DNA of 64,000 nt, taken from positions 21,435,165 to 21,499,164 of the forward strand of contig JANCRA010000016.1 in NCBI GenBank assembly GCA_024362935.1, written 5' to 3'. The notes beneath the pieces were generated by a model. It made no database searches. It was not told the origin of the DNA and was given only the letters and a program-made list of their open reading frames with translations. Shown piece by piece: positions 1 through 10,883 of the stretch (positions are counted from its first letter, which is position 1; every line of letters starts with the position of its first letter). Position numbers and translations under genes: made by a program. Source of the DNA: Setophaga petechia (lineage: Eukaryota > Chordata > Aves > Passeriformes > Parulidae).

Positions 1-2849
1 TCTGTTTGTAAGCTGCTTACACAATCCCAGAGTTGTGCAGCAATTAGTTTTTCAGTGCACTGTAGTAGGTGCCTCTTTTCACCTGCATCTAAGCAAATTG
101 CTTTTTCCCCATGTCTCGCAAGGAGAAACCGAGCCAGTTCAGAAAACATCTCCCATCGAGTTCTAGAGATTGCAGGCAGGTGTGCAGAGTGTTTTGCAAG
201 AAGCAAAAGAAAGTTGTCTAAAACGCCTTGCATTCAAATAGAAATGTGAATAGAAAAGGCAGGAGAAGGGAGAGGTACTGTTTTCTATCAGTTTGCAACC
301 TGCTTACACAATCTGCGTGTTGTGCAGCAATTAGCTTGCAGTGCACTGTAGTAGGTGCCTCTTTTCACCTATATCTAAGCAAATTGCTTTTTCCCCATGT
401 CTTGCAAAGAGAAACTGAGCCAGTTCAGAAAATATCTCCCATCGACTTCTAGAGATTGCAGGCAGGTGTGCAGAGCGTTTTGCAAGAAGCCAAAGAAAGT
501 TGTCTAAAATTCTTTCCATTCGAATAGTAATGTGCATGGAAAAGGCAGGAAGAGTGGAAAGGTACTATTTTCTATCACTTTGCAAGCTGCTAACACAATT
601 CTAGTTCTGTGTAGCAATTAGCTGTTCAGTGCACTGCAGTAAGTGTTTCTTGTCACCCACATATAAGCAAATAGCTTTTTCACTATGTCTCGCAAGGAGA
701 AAACCTTCCTGCTCACTAAACAACTTCCATCGTGTTGTAGATGTTGCAGAGAGGGCTGCAGAGTTTTTTGACACAAGAAAAAGAAAGTTGTCTAAGATGC
801 CTTCCTTTCAAGTATTAATGTGAAGGGAAAGGCAAGAGAGTGGGAAAGTACTGTTTTCTAGCACTTTGCAAGCTGCTAACACAATCGCAGTGCTGTGTAG
901 CAATTAGCTTGTCAGTGCACGGCAGTAAGTGTTTCTTGATACCTACATCTGAGCAAATAGCTTTTTCACTTTGTCTCGCAAGGGGAAAACGTTGCTGCTC
1001 ACTAAACAACTTCCATCGTGTTGTAGAAGTTGCACAGAGGGCTGCAGTGTGTTTTGCAAAATGTAAAAGAAAGTTGTCTAAGACGCCTTCCTTTCAAGTA
1101 TTAATGTGAAGGGAAAGGCAAGAGAGTGGGAAAGTACTGTTTTCTAGCACTTTGCAAGCTGCTAACACAATCCCAGTTCTGTGTAGCAATTAGCTGTTCA
1201 GTGCACTGCAGTAAGTGTTTCTTGTTACCTACATCTAAGCAAAAAGCTTTTTCACTATGTCTCGCAAGGAGAAAACCTTCTTGCTCACTAAACATTTCCT
1301 ATCGTGTTCTAGAAGTTGCACAGAGGGCTGCAGTGTGTTTTGACACAAGAAAAAGAAAGTTGTCTAAGACGCCTTCCTTTCAAGTATTAATGTGAAGGGA
1401 AAGGCAAGAGAGTGGGAAAGTACTGTTTTCTAGCACTTTGCAAGCTGCTAACACAATCCCAGTGCTGTGTACCAATTAGCTTGTCAGTGCACGGCAGTAA
1501 GTGTTTCTTGATACCTACATCTGAGCAAATAGCATTTTCACTATGTCTCGCAAGGAGAAAACGTTGCTGCTCACTAAACAACTTCCATCGTGTTGTAGAA
1601 GTTGCACAGAGGGCTGCAGAGTTTTTTGACACAAGAAAAAGAAAGTTGTCTAAGATGCCTTCCTTTCAAGTATTAATGTGAAGGGAAAGGCAAGAGAGTG
1701 GGAAAGTACTGTTTTCTAGCACTTTGCAAGCTGCTAACACAGTACTAGTGCTGTGTAGCAGTTAGCTGTTCAGTGCACTGCAGTAAGTGTTTCTTGTCAC
1801 CTACATCTAAGCAAAAAGCTTTTTCACTATGTCTCGCAAGGAGAAAACCTTCCTGCTCACTAAACAACTTCCATCGTGTTGTAGAAGTTGCACAGAGGGC
1901 TGCAGTGTGTTTTGACACAAGAAAAAGAAAGTTGTCTAAGATGCCTTCCTTTCAAGTATTAATGTGAAGGGAAAGGCAAGAGAGTGGGAAAGTACTGTTT
2001 TCTAGCACTTTGCAGGCTGCTAACACAATCCCAGTGCTGTGTAGCAGTTAGCTTTTCAGTGCACTGCAGTAAGTGTTTCTTGTCACCTACATCTAAGCAA
2101 ATAGCTTTTTCACTATGTCTCGCAAGGAGAAAACCTTCTTGCTCACTAAACATCTCCTATCGTGTTCTAGAAGTTGCACAGAGGGCTGCAGTGTCTTCTG
2201 TAACAAGAAAAGGAAAGTTGTCTAAGACGCCTTCCTTTCAAGTATTAATGTGAAGGGAAAGGCAAGAGAGTGGGAAAGTACTGTTTTCTAGCACTTTGCA
2301 AGCTGCTAACACAATCGCAGTGCTGTGTAGCAATTAGCTTGTCAGTGCACGGCAGTAAGTGTTTCTTGATACCTACATCTGAGCAAATAGCTTTTTCAAT
2401 TTGTCTCGCAAGGGGAAAAGGTTGCTGCTCACTAAACAACTTCCATCATGTTGTAGAAGTTCCACAGAGGGCTGCAGTGTGTTTTGCAAAATGTAAAAGA
2501 AAGTTGTCTAAGACGCCTTCCTTTCAAGTATTAATGTGAAGGGAAAGGCAAGAGAGTGGGAAAGTACTGTTTTCTAGCACTTTGCAGGCTGCTAACACAA
2601 TCCCAGTGCTGTGTACCAATTAACTTGTCACTGCACTGCAGTAAGGGTTTCTTGTCACCTATATCTAAGCAAAAAGCTTTTTCACTATGTCTCGCAAGGA
2701 GAAAACCTTCTTGCTCACTAAACATTTCCTATCGTGTTCCAGAAGTTGCACAGAGGGCTGCAGTGTGTTTTGACACAAGAAAACGAAAGTTGTCTAAGAC
2801 GCCTTCCATTCAAGTATTAATGTGAAGGGAAAGGCAAGAGAGTGGGAAA
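1..2849 (+). repeat. HOR unit 1, 12-mer type, left end cut by the window
   Basis: The window opens inside leader unit M2, at a point equivalent to position 3590 in the next unit. The rest of M2 and M3 follow, then eight 286-bp monomers from 562 to 2849 (2288 bp, exactly 8 x 286). Spacing to the next unit implies a full length of 3589 bp. Its fourth ordinary monomer (1420-1705) shows a hybrid combination, with an AAATAGCATTTTC centre and an AGTTTTTTGACAC tail. The same combination recurs in HOR unit 7 (24223-27811) but not in the neighbouring 12-mers at 7296 and 15330. Confidence 0.9.
1706..1991 (+). repeat. Representative 286-bp satellite monomer
   Basis: This is a typical ordinary monomer, given as a reference unit. 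It starts at GTACTGTTTTCT and ends just before the next copy of that motif. It contains two perfect short palindromes, CAGTGCACTG (1771-1780) and AAAAAGCTTTTT (1813-1824), whose centres are 43 bp apart. Part of the monomer population has a broken form of one or both: CAGTGCACGG for the first and AAATAGCTTTTT for the second. A CTGCAG (PstI) site overlaps the first palindrome region, and AAGCTT (HindIII) lies inside the second, so these sites recur in many but not all monomers. Confidence 0.9.
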
Positions 2850-4150
2850 GTACTGTTTTCTATCACTTTGAAAGCTGCTTACCCAATCCCAGTTTTGTGC
2901 CGCTTCGTAGTTCGCCGTTCAGAAGCTGCCGCAGTCTCTGTTTCCCGGAGAAGGAGAAGACGCTTCTTGGCGCGAAGAATCTGGTGTCGTTACGCCGATC
3001 GCGGCGTGCTCCGGAGAACAGCTACGGCCGAGAGACACCCGGAAGCGGCGCTTAAAGGCACAGTGCTCCGTCTCCTGGTCTTTAGCGTCTCCTGCCGGCT
3101 ACACCTTAGCAAAAAGCTTTTTCATTCTGTCTCGCCAGGAGAAACTGTGTCTGTTCACAAAAAACCTCCCATCGTGCTCTAGAGGTTGCAGGCAGCTCTG
3201 CAGAGTGTTTTGCAACAAGAAAAAGTAACTTGTCCAAAAAAGCCATCAATTCGAATGTTCCTGGAAAGGGAAAATGCAGGAGAGCGGATAGGTACTGTTT
3301 TCTACCAGTTTGCAAGCTGGACACACAATCCCAGTGTTATACTACGATTGACTTTGCAGTGCACTGTAATAATTGCCTATTGTTACTACATCTAAGCCAA
3401 TAGCGTTTGCATTATATCTCTTCAGGAGAAACTGTACCAGTTCAGAAAACAACTCTCATTTTTTCTAGAAGTTGCACGGAGGTGTGCAGAGTGTTTTGCA
3501 AGAAGCAAAAGAAAGTTGTCCAAAACTGCTGCCATTCGAATAGTAATGCGAATGGAAAAGGCAGGAAAGTGGAAAGCTGCTGTTTTCTATCTGTTTGTAA
3601 GCTGCTTACACAATCCCAGAGTTGTGCAGCAATTAGTTTTTCAGTGCACTGTAGTAGGTGCCTCTTTTCACCTGCATCTAAGCAAATTGCTTTTTCCCCA
3701 TGTCTCGCAAGGAGAAACCGAGCCAGTTCAGAAAACATCTCCCATCGAGTTCTAGAGATTGCAGGCAGGTGTGCAGAGTGTTTTGCAAGAAGCAAAAGAA
3801 AGTTGTCTAAAACGCCTTGCATTCAAATAGAAATGTGAATAGAAAAGGCAGGAGAAGGGAGAGGTACTGTTTTCTATCAGTTTGCAACCTGCTTACACAA
3901 TCTGCGTGTTGTGCAGCAATTAGCTTGCAGTGCACTGTAGTAGGTGCCTCTTTTCACCTATATCTAAGCAAATTGCTTTTTCCCCATGTCTTGCAAAGAG
4001 AAACTGAGCCAGTTCAGAAAATATCTCCCATCGACTTCTAGAGATTGCAGGCAGGTGTGCAGAGCGTTTTGCAAGAAGCCAAAGAAAGTTGTCTAAAATT
4101 CTTTCCATTCGAATAGTAATGTGCATGGAAAAGGCAGGAAGAGTGGAAAG
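2850..4150 (+). repeat. HOR leader block M0-M1-M2-M3 (reference copy)
   Basis: Four divergent monomers open every HOR. M0 (2850-3291, 442 bp) has about 50 bp of the normal monomer replaced by a CpG-rich block of about 200 bp. M1 (3292-3576, 285 bp), M2 (3577-3863, 287 bp) and M3 (3864-4150, 287 bp) are recognisable monomers with private changes, such as CTGTAGTAGGTGCC in M2 and M3 where ordinary monomers have CTGCAGTAAGTG. Other copies start at 7296, 10884, 15330, 18919, 24223, 27812 and 31400. Marker bases split the leaders into groups: TTCATTCTG with ATTCGAATG at 2850, 10884 and 18919; TTCATTATG with ATTGGAATG at 7296, 15330 and 27812; TTCATTCTG with ATTGGAATG at 24223 and 31400. Confidence 0.92.
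2901..3101 (+). promoter_or_regulatory. CpG-rich promoter-like cassette in leader unit M0, copy 1
   Basis: This block of about 200 bp replaces about 50 bp of the normal monomer and differs sharply from everything around it in composition. I count roughly 24 CpG dinucleotides here, against roughly three to six in a whole 286-bp monomer. It contains an E2F-like site (TTGGCGCGAA, 2967-2976), an ETS-like site (ACCCGGAAGCGG, 3037-3048) and a weak TATA-like CTTAAAGG (3051-3058). The combination of CpG density with E2F and ETS motifs is typical of vertebrate CpG-island promoters; promoter activity itself is inference. The block could instead be a relic of a captured unique sequence with no function. 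An arginine-rich open frame crosses it but only reflects the GC-rich composition. Confidence 0.55.
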
Positions 4151-7100
4151 GTACTGTTTTCTATCACTTTGCAAGCTGCTAACACAATTCTAGTTCTGTG
4201 TAGCAATTAGCTGTTCAGTGCACTGCAGTAAGTGTTTCTTGTCACCCACATATAAGCAAATAGCTTTTTCACTATGTCTCGCAAGGAGAAAACCTTCCTG
4301 CTCACTAAACAACTTCCATCGTGTTGTAGATGTTGCAGAGAGGGCTGCAGAGTTTTTTGACACAAGAAAAAGAAAGATGTCTAAGATGCCTTCCTTTCAA
4401 GTATTAATGTGAAGGGAAAGGCAAGACAGTGGGAAAGTACTGTTTTCTAGCACTTTGCAAGCTGCTAACACAATCCCAGTGCTGTGTAGCAATTAGCTTG
4501 TCAGTGCACGGCAGTAAGTGTTTCTTGATACCTACATCTGAGCAAATAGCTTTTTCACTTTGTCTCGCAAGGGGAAAACGTTGCTGCTCACTAAACAACT
4601 TCCATCGTGTTGTAGAAGTTGCACAGAGGGCTGCAGTGTGTTTTGCAAAATGTAAAAGAAAGTTGTCTAAGACGCCTTCCTTTCAAGTATTAATGTGAAG
4701 GGAAAGGCAAGAGAGTGGGAAAGTACTGTTTTCTAGCACTTTGCAAGCTGCTAACACAATCCCAGTTCTGTGTTGCAATTAGCTGTTCAGTGCACTGCAG
4801 TAAGTGTTTCTTGTTACCTACATCTAAGCAAAAAGCTTTTTCACTATGTCTCGCAAGGAGAAAACCTTCTTGCTCACTAAACATTTCCTATCGTGTTCTA
4901 GGAGTTGCACAGCGGGCTGCAGTGTGTTCTGTAACAAGAAAAAGAAAGTTGTCTAAGACGCCTTCCTTTCAAGTATTAATTTGAAGGGAAAGGCAAGAGA
5001 GTGGGAAAGTACTGTTTTCTAGCAATTTGCAAGCTGCTAACACAATCCCAGTTCTGTGTAGCAATTAGCTGTTCAGTGCGCTGCAGTAAGTGTTTCTTGT
5101 CACCTACATCTAAGCAAAAAGCTTTTTCACTATGTCTCGCAAGGAGAAAACCTTCCTGCTCACTAAACAACTTCCATCGTGTTGTAGATATTGCAGAGAA
5201 GGCTGCAGAGTTTTTTGACACAAGAAAAAGAAAGTTGTCTAAGATGCTTTCCTTTCAAATATTAATGTGAAGGGAAAGGCAAGAGAGTGGGAAAGTACTG
5301 TTTTCTAGCACTTTGCAGGCTGCTAACACAATGGCAGTGCTGTGTAGTAGTTAGCTTTTCAGTGCACTGCAGTAAGTGTTTCTTCTCACCTACATCTAAG
5401 CAAATGGCATTTTCACTATGTCTCGCAAGGAGAAAACCTTCTTGCTCACTAAACATCTCCTATCGTGTTCTAGGAGTTGCACAGCGGGCTGCAGTGTGTT
5501 CTGTAACAAGAAAAAGAAAGTTGTCTAAGACGCCTTCCTTTCAAGTATTAATGTGAAGGGAAAGGCAAGAGAGTGGGAAAGTACTGTTTTCTAGCACTTT
5601 GCAGGCTGCTAACACAATCCCAGTGCTGTGTACCAATTAACTTGTCACTGCACTGCAGTAAGGGTTTCTTGTCACCTATATCTAAGCAAAAAGCTTTTTC
5701 ACTATGTCTCGCAAGGAGAAAACCTTCTTGCTCACTAAACATTTCCTATCGTGTTCCAGAAGTTGCACAGAGGGCTGCAGTGTGTTTTGACACAAGAAAA
5801 AGAAAGTTGTCTAAGACACCTTCCTTTCAAGTATTAATGTGAAGGGAAAGGCAAGAGAGTGGGAAAGTACTGTTTTCTAGCACTCTGCAAACTGCTAACA
5901 CAATCGCAGTGCTGTGTACCAATTAACTTGTCACTGCACTGCAGTAAGGGTTTCTTGTCACCTATATCTAAGCAAAAAGCTTTTTCACTATGTCTCGCAA
6001 GGAGAAAACCTCCTTGCTCACTAAACATTTCCTATCGTGTTCCAGAAGTTGCACAGAGGGCTGCAGTGTGTTTTGACACAAGAAAAAGAAAGTTGTCTAA
6101 GACGCCTTCCATTCAAGTATTAATGTGAAGGGAAAGGCAAGAGAGTGGGAAAGTACTGTTTTTAGCACTCTGCAAGCTGCTAACACAATCGCAGTGCTGT
6201 GTAGCAATTAGCTTGTCAGTGCACGGCAGTAAGTGTTTCTTGTCACCTACATCTAAGCAAAAAGCTTTTTCACTATGTCTCGCAAGGAGAAAACCTTCCT
6301 GCTCACTAAACAACTTCCATCGTGTTGTAGATGTTGCAGAGAGGGCTGCAGAGTTTTTTGACACAAGAAAAAGAAAGTTGTCTAAGATGCCTTCCTTTCA
6401 AGTATTAATGTGAAGGGAAAGGCAAGAGAGTGGGAAAGTACTGTTTTCTAGCACTTTGCAGGCTGCTAACACAATCCCAGTGCTGTGTACCAATTAACTT
6501 GTCACTGCACTGCAGTAAGGGTTTCTTGTCACCTATATCTAAGCAAAAAGCTTTTTCACTATGTCTCGCAAGGAGAAAACCTTCTTGCTCACTAAACATT
6601 TCCTATCGTGTTCCAGAAGTTGCACAGAGGGCTGCAGTGTGTTTTGACACAAGAAAAAGAAAGTTGTCTAAGACGCCTTCCATTCAAGTATTAATGTGAA
6701 GGGAAAGGCAAGAGAGTGGGAAAGTACTGTTTTCTAGCACTCTGCAAGCTGCTAACACAATCGCAGTGCTGTGTAGCAATTAGCTTGTCAGTGCACGGCA
6801 GTAAGTGTTTCTTGATACCTACATCTAAGCAAAAAGCTTTTTCACTTTGTCTCGCAAGGGGAAAACGTTGCTGCTCACTAAACAACTTCCATCGTGTTGT
6901 AGAAGTTGCACAGAGGGCTGCAGTGTCTTCTGTAAGAAGAAAAAGAAAGTTGTCTAAGACGCCTTCCTTTCAAGTATTAATGTGAAGGGAAAGGCAAGAG
7001 AGTGGGAAAGTACTGTTTTCTAGCACTTTGCAAGCTGCTAACACAATCGCAGTTCTGTGTAGCAATTAGCTTTTCAGTGCACTGCAGTAAGTGTTTCTTG

Positions 7101-7295
7101 ATACCTACATCTGAGCAAATAGCTTTTTCACTTTGTCTCGCAAGGAGAAAACCTTCTTGCTCACTAAACATTTCCTATCGTGTTCTAGAATTTGCACAGA
7201 GGGCTGCAGTGTGTTTTGACACAAGAAAAAGAAAGTTGTCTAAGACGCCTTCCTTTCAAGTATTAATGTGAAGGGAAAGGCAAGAGAGTGGGAAA

Positions 7296-10200
7296 GTACT
7301 GTTTTCTAGCACTTTGAAAGCTGCTTACCCAATCCCAGTTTTGTGCCGCTTCGTAGTTCGCCGTTCAGAAGCTGCCGCAGTCTCTGTTTCCCGGAGAAGG
7401 AGAAGACGCTTCTTGGCGCGAAGAATCTGGTGTCGTTACGCCGATCGCGGCGTGCTCCGGAGAACAGCTACGGCCGAGAGACACCCGGAAGCGGCGCTTA
7501 AAGGCACAGTGCTCCGTCTCCTGGTCTTTAGCGTCTCCTGCCGGCTACACCTTAGCAAAAAGCTTTTTCATTATGTCTCTCAGGAGAAACTGTGTCTGTT
7601 CACAAAAAACCTCCCATCGTGCTCTAGAGGTTGCAGGCAGCTCTGCAGAGTGTTTTGCAACAAGAAAAAGTAACTTGTCCAAAAAAGCCATCAATTGGAA
7701 TGTTCCTGGAAAGGGAAAATGCAGGAGAGCGGATAGGTACTGTTTTCTACCAGTTTGCAAGCTGGACACACAATCCCAGTGTTATACTACGATTGACTTT
7801 GCAGTGCACTGTAATAATTGCCTATTGTTACTACATCTAAGCCAATAGCGTTTGCATTATATCTCTTCAGGAGAAACTGTACCAGTTCAGAAAACAACTC
7901 TCATTTTTTCTAGAAGTTGCACGGAGGTGTGCAGAGTGTTTTGCAAGAAGCAAAAGAAAGTTGTCCAAAACTGCTGCCATTCGAATAGTAATGCGAATGG
8001 AAAAGGCAGGAGAGTGGAAAGCTGCTGTTTTCTATCTGTTTGTAAGCTGCTTACACAATCCCAGAGTTGTGCAGCAATTAGTTTTTCAGTGCACTGTAGT
8101 AGGTGCCTCTTTTCACCTGCATCTAAGCAAATTGCTTTTTCCCCATGTCTCGCAAGGAGAAACCGAGCCAGTTCAGAAAACATCTCCCATCGAGTTCTAG
8201 AGATTGCAGGCAGGTGTGCAGAGTGTTTTGCAAGAAGCAAAAGAAAGTTGTCTAAAACGCCTTGCATTCAAATAGAAATGTGAATAGAAAAGGCAGGAGA
8301 AGGGAGAGGTACTGTTTTCTATCAGTTTGCAACCTGCTTACACAATCTGCGTGTTGTGCAGCAATTAGCTTGCAGTGCACTGTAGTAGGTGCCTCTTTTC
8401 ACCTATATCTAAGCAAATTGCTTTTTCCCCATGTCTTGCAAAGAGAAACTGAGCCAGTTCAGAAAATATCTCCCATCGACTTCTAGAGATTGCAGGCAGG
8501 TGTGCAGAGCGTTTTGCAAGAAGCCAAAGAAAGTTGTCTAAAATTCTTTCCATTCGAATAGTAATGTGCATGGAAAAGGCAGGAAGAGTGGAAAGGTACT
8601 GTTTTCTATCACTTTGTAAGCTGCTAACACAATTCTAGTTCTGTGTAGCAATTAGCTGTTCAGTGCACTGCAGTAAGTGTTTCTTGTCACCCACATATAA
8701 GCAAATAGCTTTTTCACTATGTCTCGCAAGGAGAAAACCTTCCTGCTCACTAAACAACTTCCATCGTGTTGTAGATGTTGCAGAGAGGGCTGCAGAGTTT
8801 TTTGACACAAGAAAAAGAAAGTTGTCTAAGATGCCTTCCTTTCAAGTATTAATGTGAAGGGAAAGGCAAGAGAGTGGGAAAGTACTGTTTTCTAGCACTT
8901 TGCAAGCTGCTAACACAATCGCAGTGCTGTGTAGCAATTAGCTTGTCAGTGCACGGCAGTAAGTGTTTCTTGATACCTACATCTGAGCAAATAGCTTTTT
9001 CACTTTGTCTCGCAAGGGGAAAACGTTGCTGCTCACTAAACAACTTCCATCGTGTTGTAGAAGTTGCACACACGGCTGCAGTGTGTTTTGCAAAATGTAA
9101 AAGAAAGTTGTCTAAGACGCCTTCCTTTCAAGTATTAATGTGAAGGGAAAGGCAAGAGAGTGGGAAAGTACTGTTTTCTAGCACTTTGCAAGCTGCTAAC
9201 ACAATCCCAGTTCTGTGTAGCAATTAGCTGTTCAGTGCACTGCAGTAAGTGTTTCTTGTTACCTACATCTAAGCAAAAAGCTTTTTCACTATGTCTCGCA
9301 AGGAGAAAACCTTCTTGCTCACTAAACATTTCCTATCGTGTTCTAGAAGTTGCACAGAGGGCTGCAGTGTGTTTTGACACAAGAAAAAGAAAGTTGTCTA
9401 AGACGCCTTCCTTTCAAGTATTAATGTGAAGGGAAAGGCAAGAGAGTGGGAAAGTACTGTTTTCTAGCACTTTGCAAGCTGCTAACACAATCCCAGTGCT
9501 GTGTACCAATTAGCTTGTCAGTGCACGGCAGTAAGTGTTTCTTGATACCTACATCTGAGCAAATAGCTTTTTCACTTTGTCTCGCAAGGGGAAAACGTTG
9601 CTGCTCACTAAACAACTTCCATCGTGTTGTAGAAGTTGCACAGAGGGCTGCAGTGTGTTTTGCAAAATGTAAAAGAAAGTTGTCTAAGACGCCTTCCTTT
9701 CAAGTATTAATGTGAAGGGAAAGGCAAGAGAGTGGGAAAGTACTGTTTTCTAGCACTTTGCAAGCTGCTAACACAGTACTAGTGCTGTGTAGCAGTTAGC
9801 TGTTCAGTGCACTGCAGTAAGTGTTTCTTGTCACCTACATCTAAGCAAATAGCTTTTTCACTATGTCTCGCAAGGAGAAAACCTTCCTGCTCACTAAACA
9901 ACTTCCATCGTGTTGTAGAAGTTGCAGAGAGGGCTGCAGTGTGTTTTGACACAAGAAAAAGAAAGTTGTCTAAGATGCCTTCCTTTCAAGTATTAATGTG
10001 AAGGGAAAGGCAAGAGAGTGGGAAAGTACTGTTTTCTAGCACTTTGCAGGCTGCTAACACAATCCCAGTGCTGTGTAGCAGTTAGCTTTTCAGTGCACTG
10101 CAGTAAGTGTTTCTTGTCACCTACATCTAAGCAAATAGCTTTTTCACTATGTCTCGCAAGGAGAAAACCTTCTTGCTCACTAAACATCTCCTATCGTGTT

Positions 10201-10883
10201 CTAGAAGTTGCACAGAGGGCTGCAGTGTCTTCTGTAACAAGAAAAGGAAAGTTGTCTAAGACGCCTTCCTTTCAAGTATTAATGTGAAGGGAAAGGCAAG
10301 AGAGTGGGAAAGTACTGTTTTCTAGCACTTTGCAAGCTGCTAACACAATCGCAGTGCTGTGTAGCAATTAGCTTGTCAGTGCACGGCAGTAAGTGTTTCT
10401 TGATACCTACATCTGAGCAAATAGCTTTTTCAATTTGTCTCGCAAGGGGAAAAGGTTGCTGCTCACTAAACAACTTCCATCATGTTGTAGAAGTTCCACA
10501 GAGGGCTGCAGTGTGTTTTGCAAAATGTAAAAGAAAGTTGTCTAAGACGCCTTCCTTTCAAGTATTAATGTGAAGGGAAAGGCAAGAGAGTGGGAAAGTA
10601 CTGTTTTCTAGCACTTTGCAGGCTGCTAACACAATCCCAGTGCTGTGTACCAATTAACTTGTCACTGCACTGCAGTAAGGGTTTCTTGTCACCTATATCT
10701 AAGCAAAAAGCTTTTTCACTATGTCTCGCAAGGAGAAAACCTTCTTGCTCACTAAACATTTCCTATCGTGTTCCAGAAGTTGCACAGAGGGCTGCAGTGT
10801 GTTTTGACACAAGAAAACGAAAGTTGTCTAAGACGCCTTCCATTCAAGTATTAATGTGAAGGGAAAGGCAAGAGAGTGGGAAA
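7296..10883 (+). repeat. HOR unit 3, 12-mer (3588 bp)
   Basis: Leader at 7296-8595 (1 bp short), then eight ordinary monomers (8596-10883). The monomer order differs from the 15-mer, so it is not simply a shortened 15-mer. It includes a distinctive monomer at 10312-10597 (AATTTGTCTCGC, AAAAGGTTGC, AGTTCCACAG). It is nearly identical to HOR unit 5 at an offset of 8034 bp. Confidence 0.93.
7347..7547 (+). promoter_or_regulatory. CpG-rich promoter-like cassette, copy 2
   Basis: Same block as at 2901-3101, with the E2F-like and ETS-like motifs unchanged. Just downstream, this copy alone reads GTCTCTCAGG where the others read GTCTCGCCAGG. That is a 1-bp deletion which makes this M0 441 bp long and shifts the open frame that crosses it. 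Confidence 0.55.

Larger units (their letters stand above)
2850..7295 (+). repeat. HOR unit 2, 15-mer (4446 bp)
   Basis: This unit is leader M0-M3 (2850-4150) plus eleven ordinary monomers (4151-7295), one of which is 1 bp short (near 6161, TGTTTTTAGC instead of TGTTTTCTAGC). It is nearly identical to HOR unit 4 at 10884, an offset of 8034 bp. The last three monomers (about 6438-7295) are the block missing from HOR unit 8, which otherwise has the same monomer order. Confidence 0.93.
2850..10883 (+). repeat. Third-level repeat (15-mer + 12-mer), copy 1, about 8034 bp
   Basis: HOR units 2 and 3 together recur as units 4 and 5 at a constant offset of 8034-8035 bp. Leader markers (TTCATTCTG then TTCATTATG) alternate in the same order in both copies. 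This shows that the 27-monomer pair was itself duplicated as a unit. Confidence 0.88.

Noticed and set aside
2868..3182. 104-codon arginine-rich open frame over the CpG-rich cassette
   Set aside because: The composition follows from GC-rich DNA. Copy 2 is frameshifted by a 1-bp deletion, and there is no recognisable domain.
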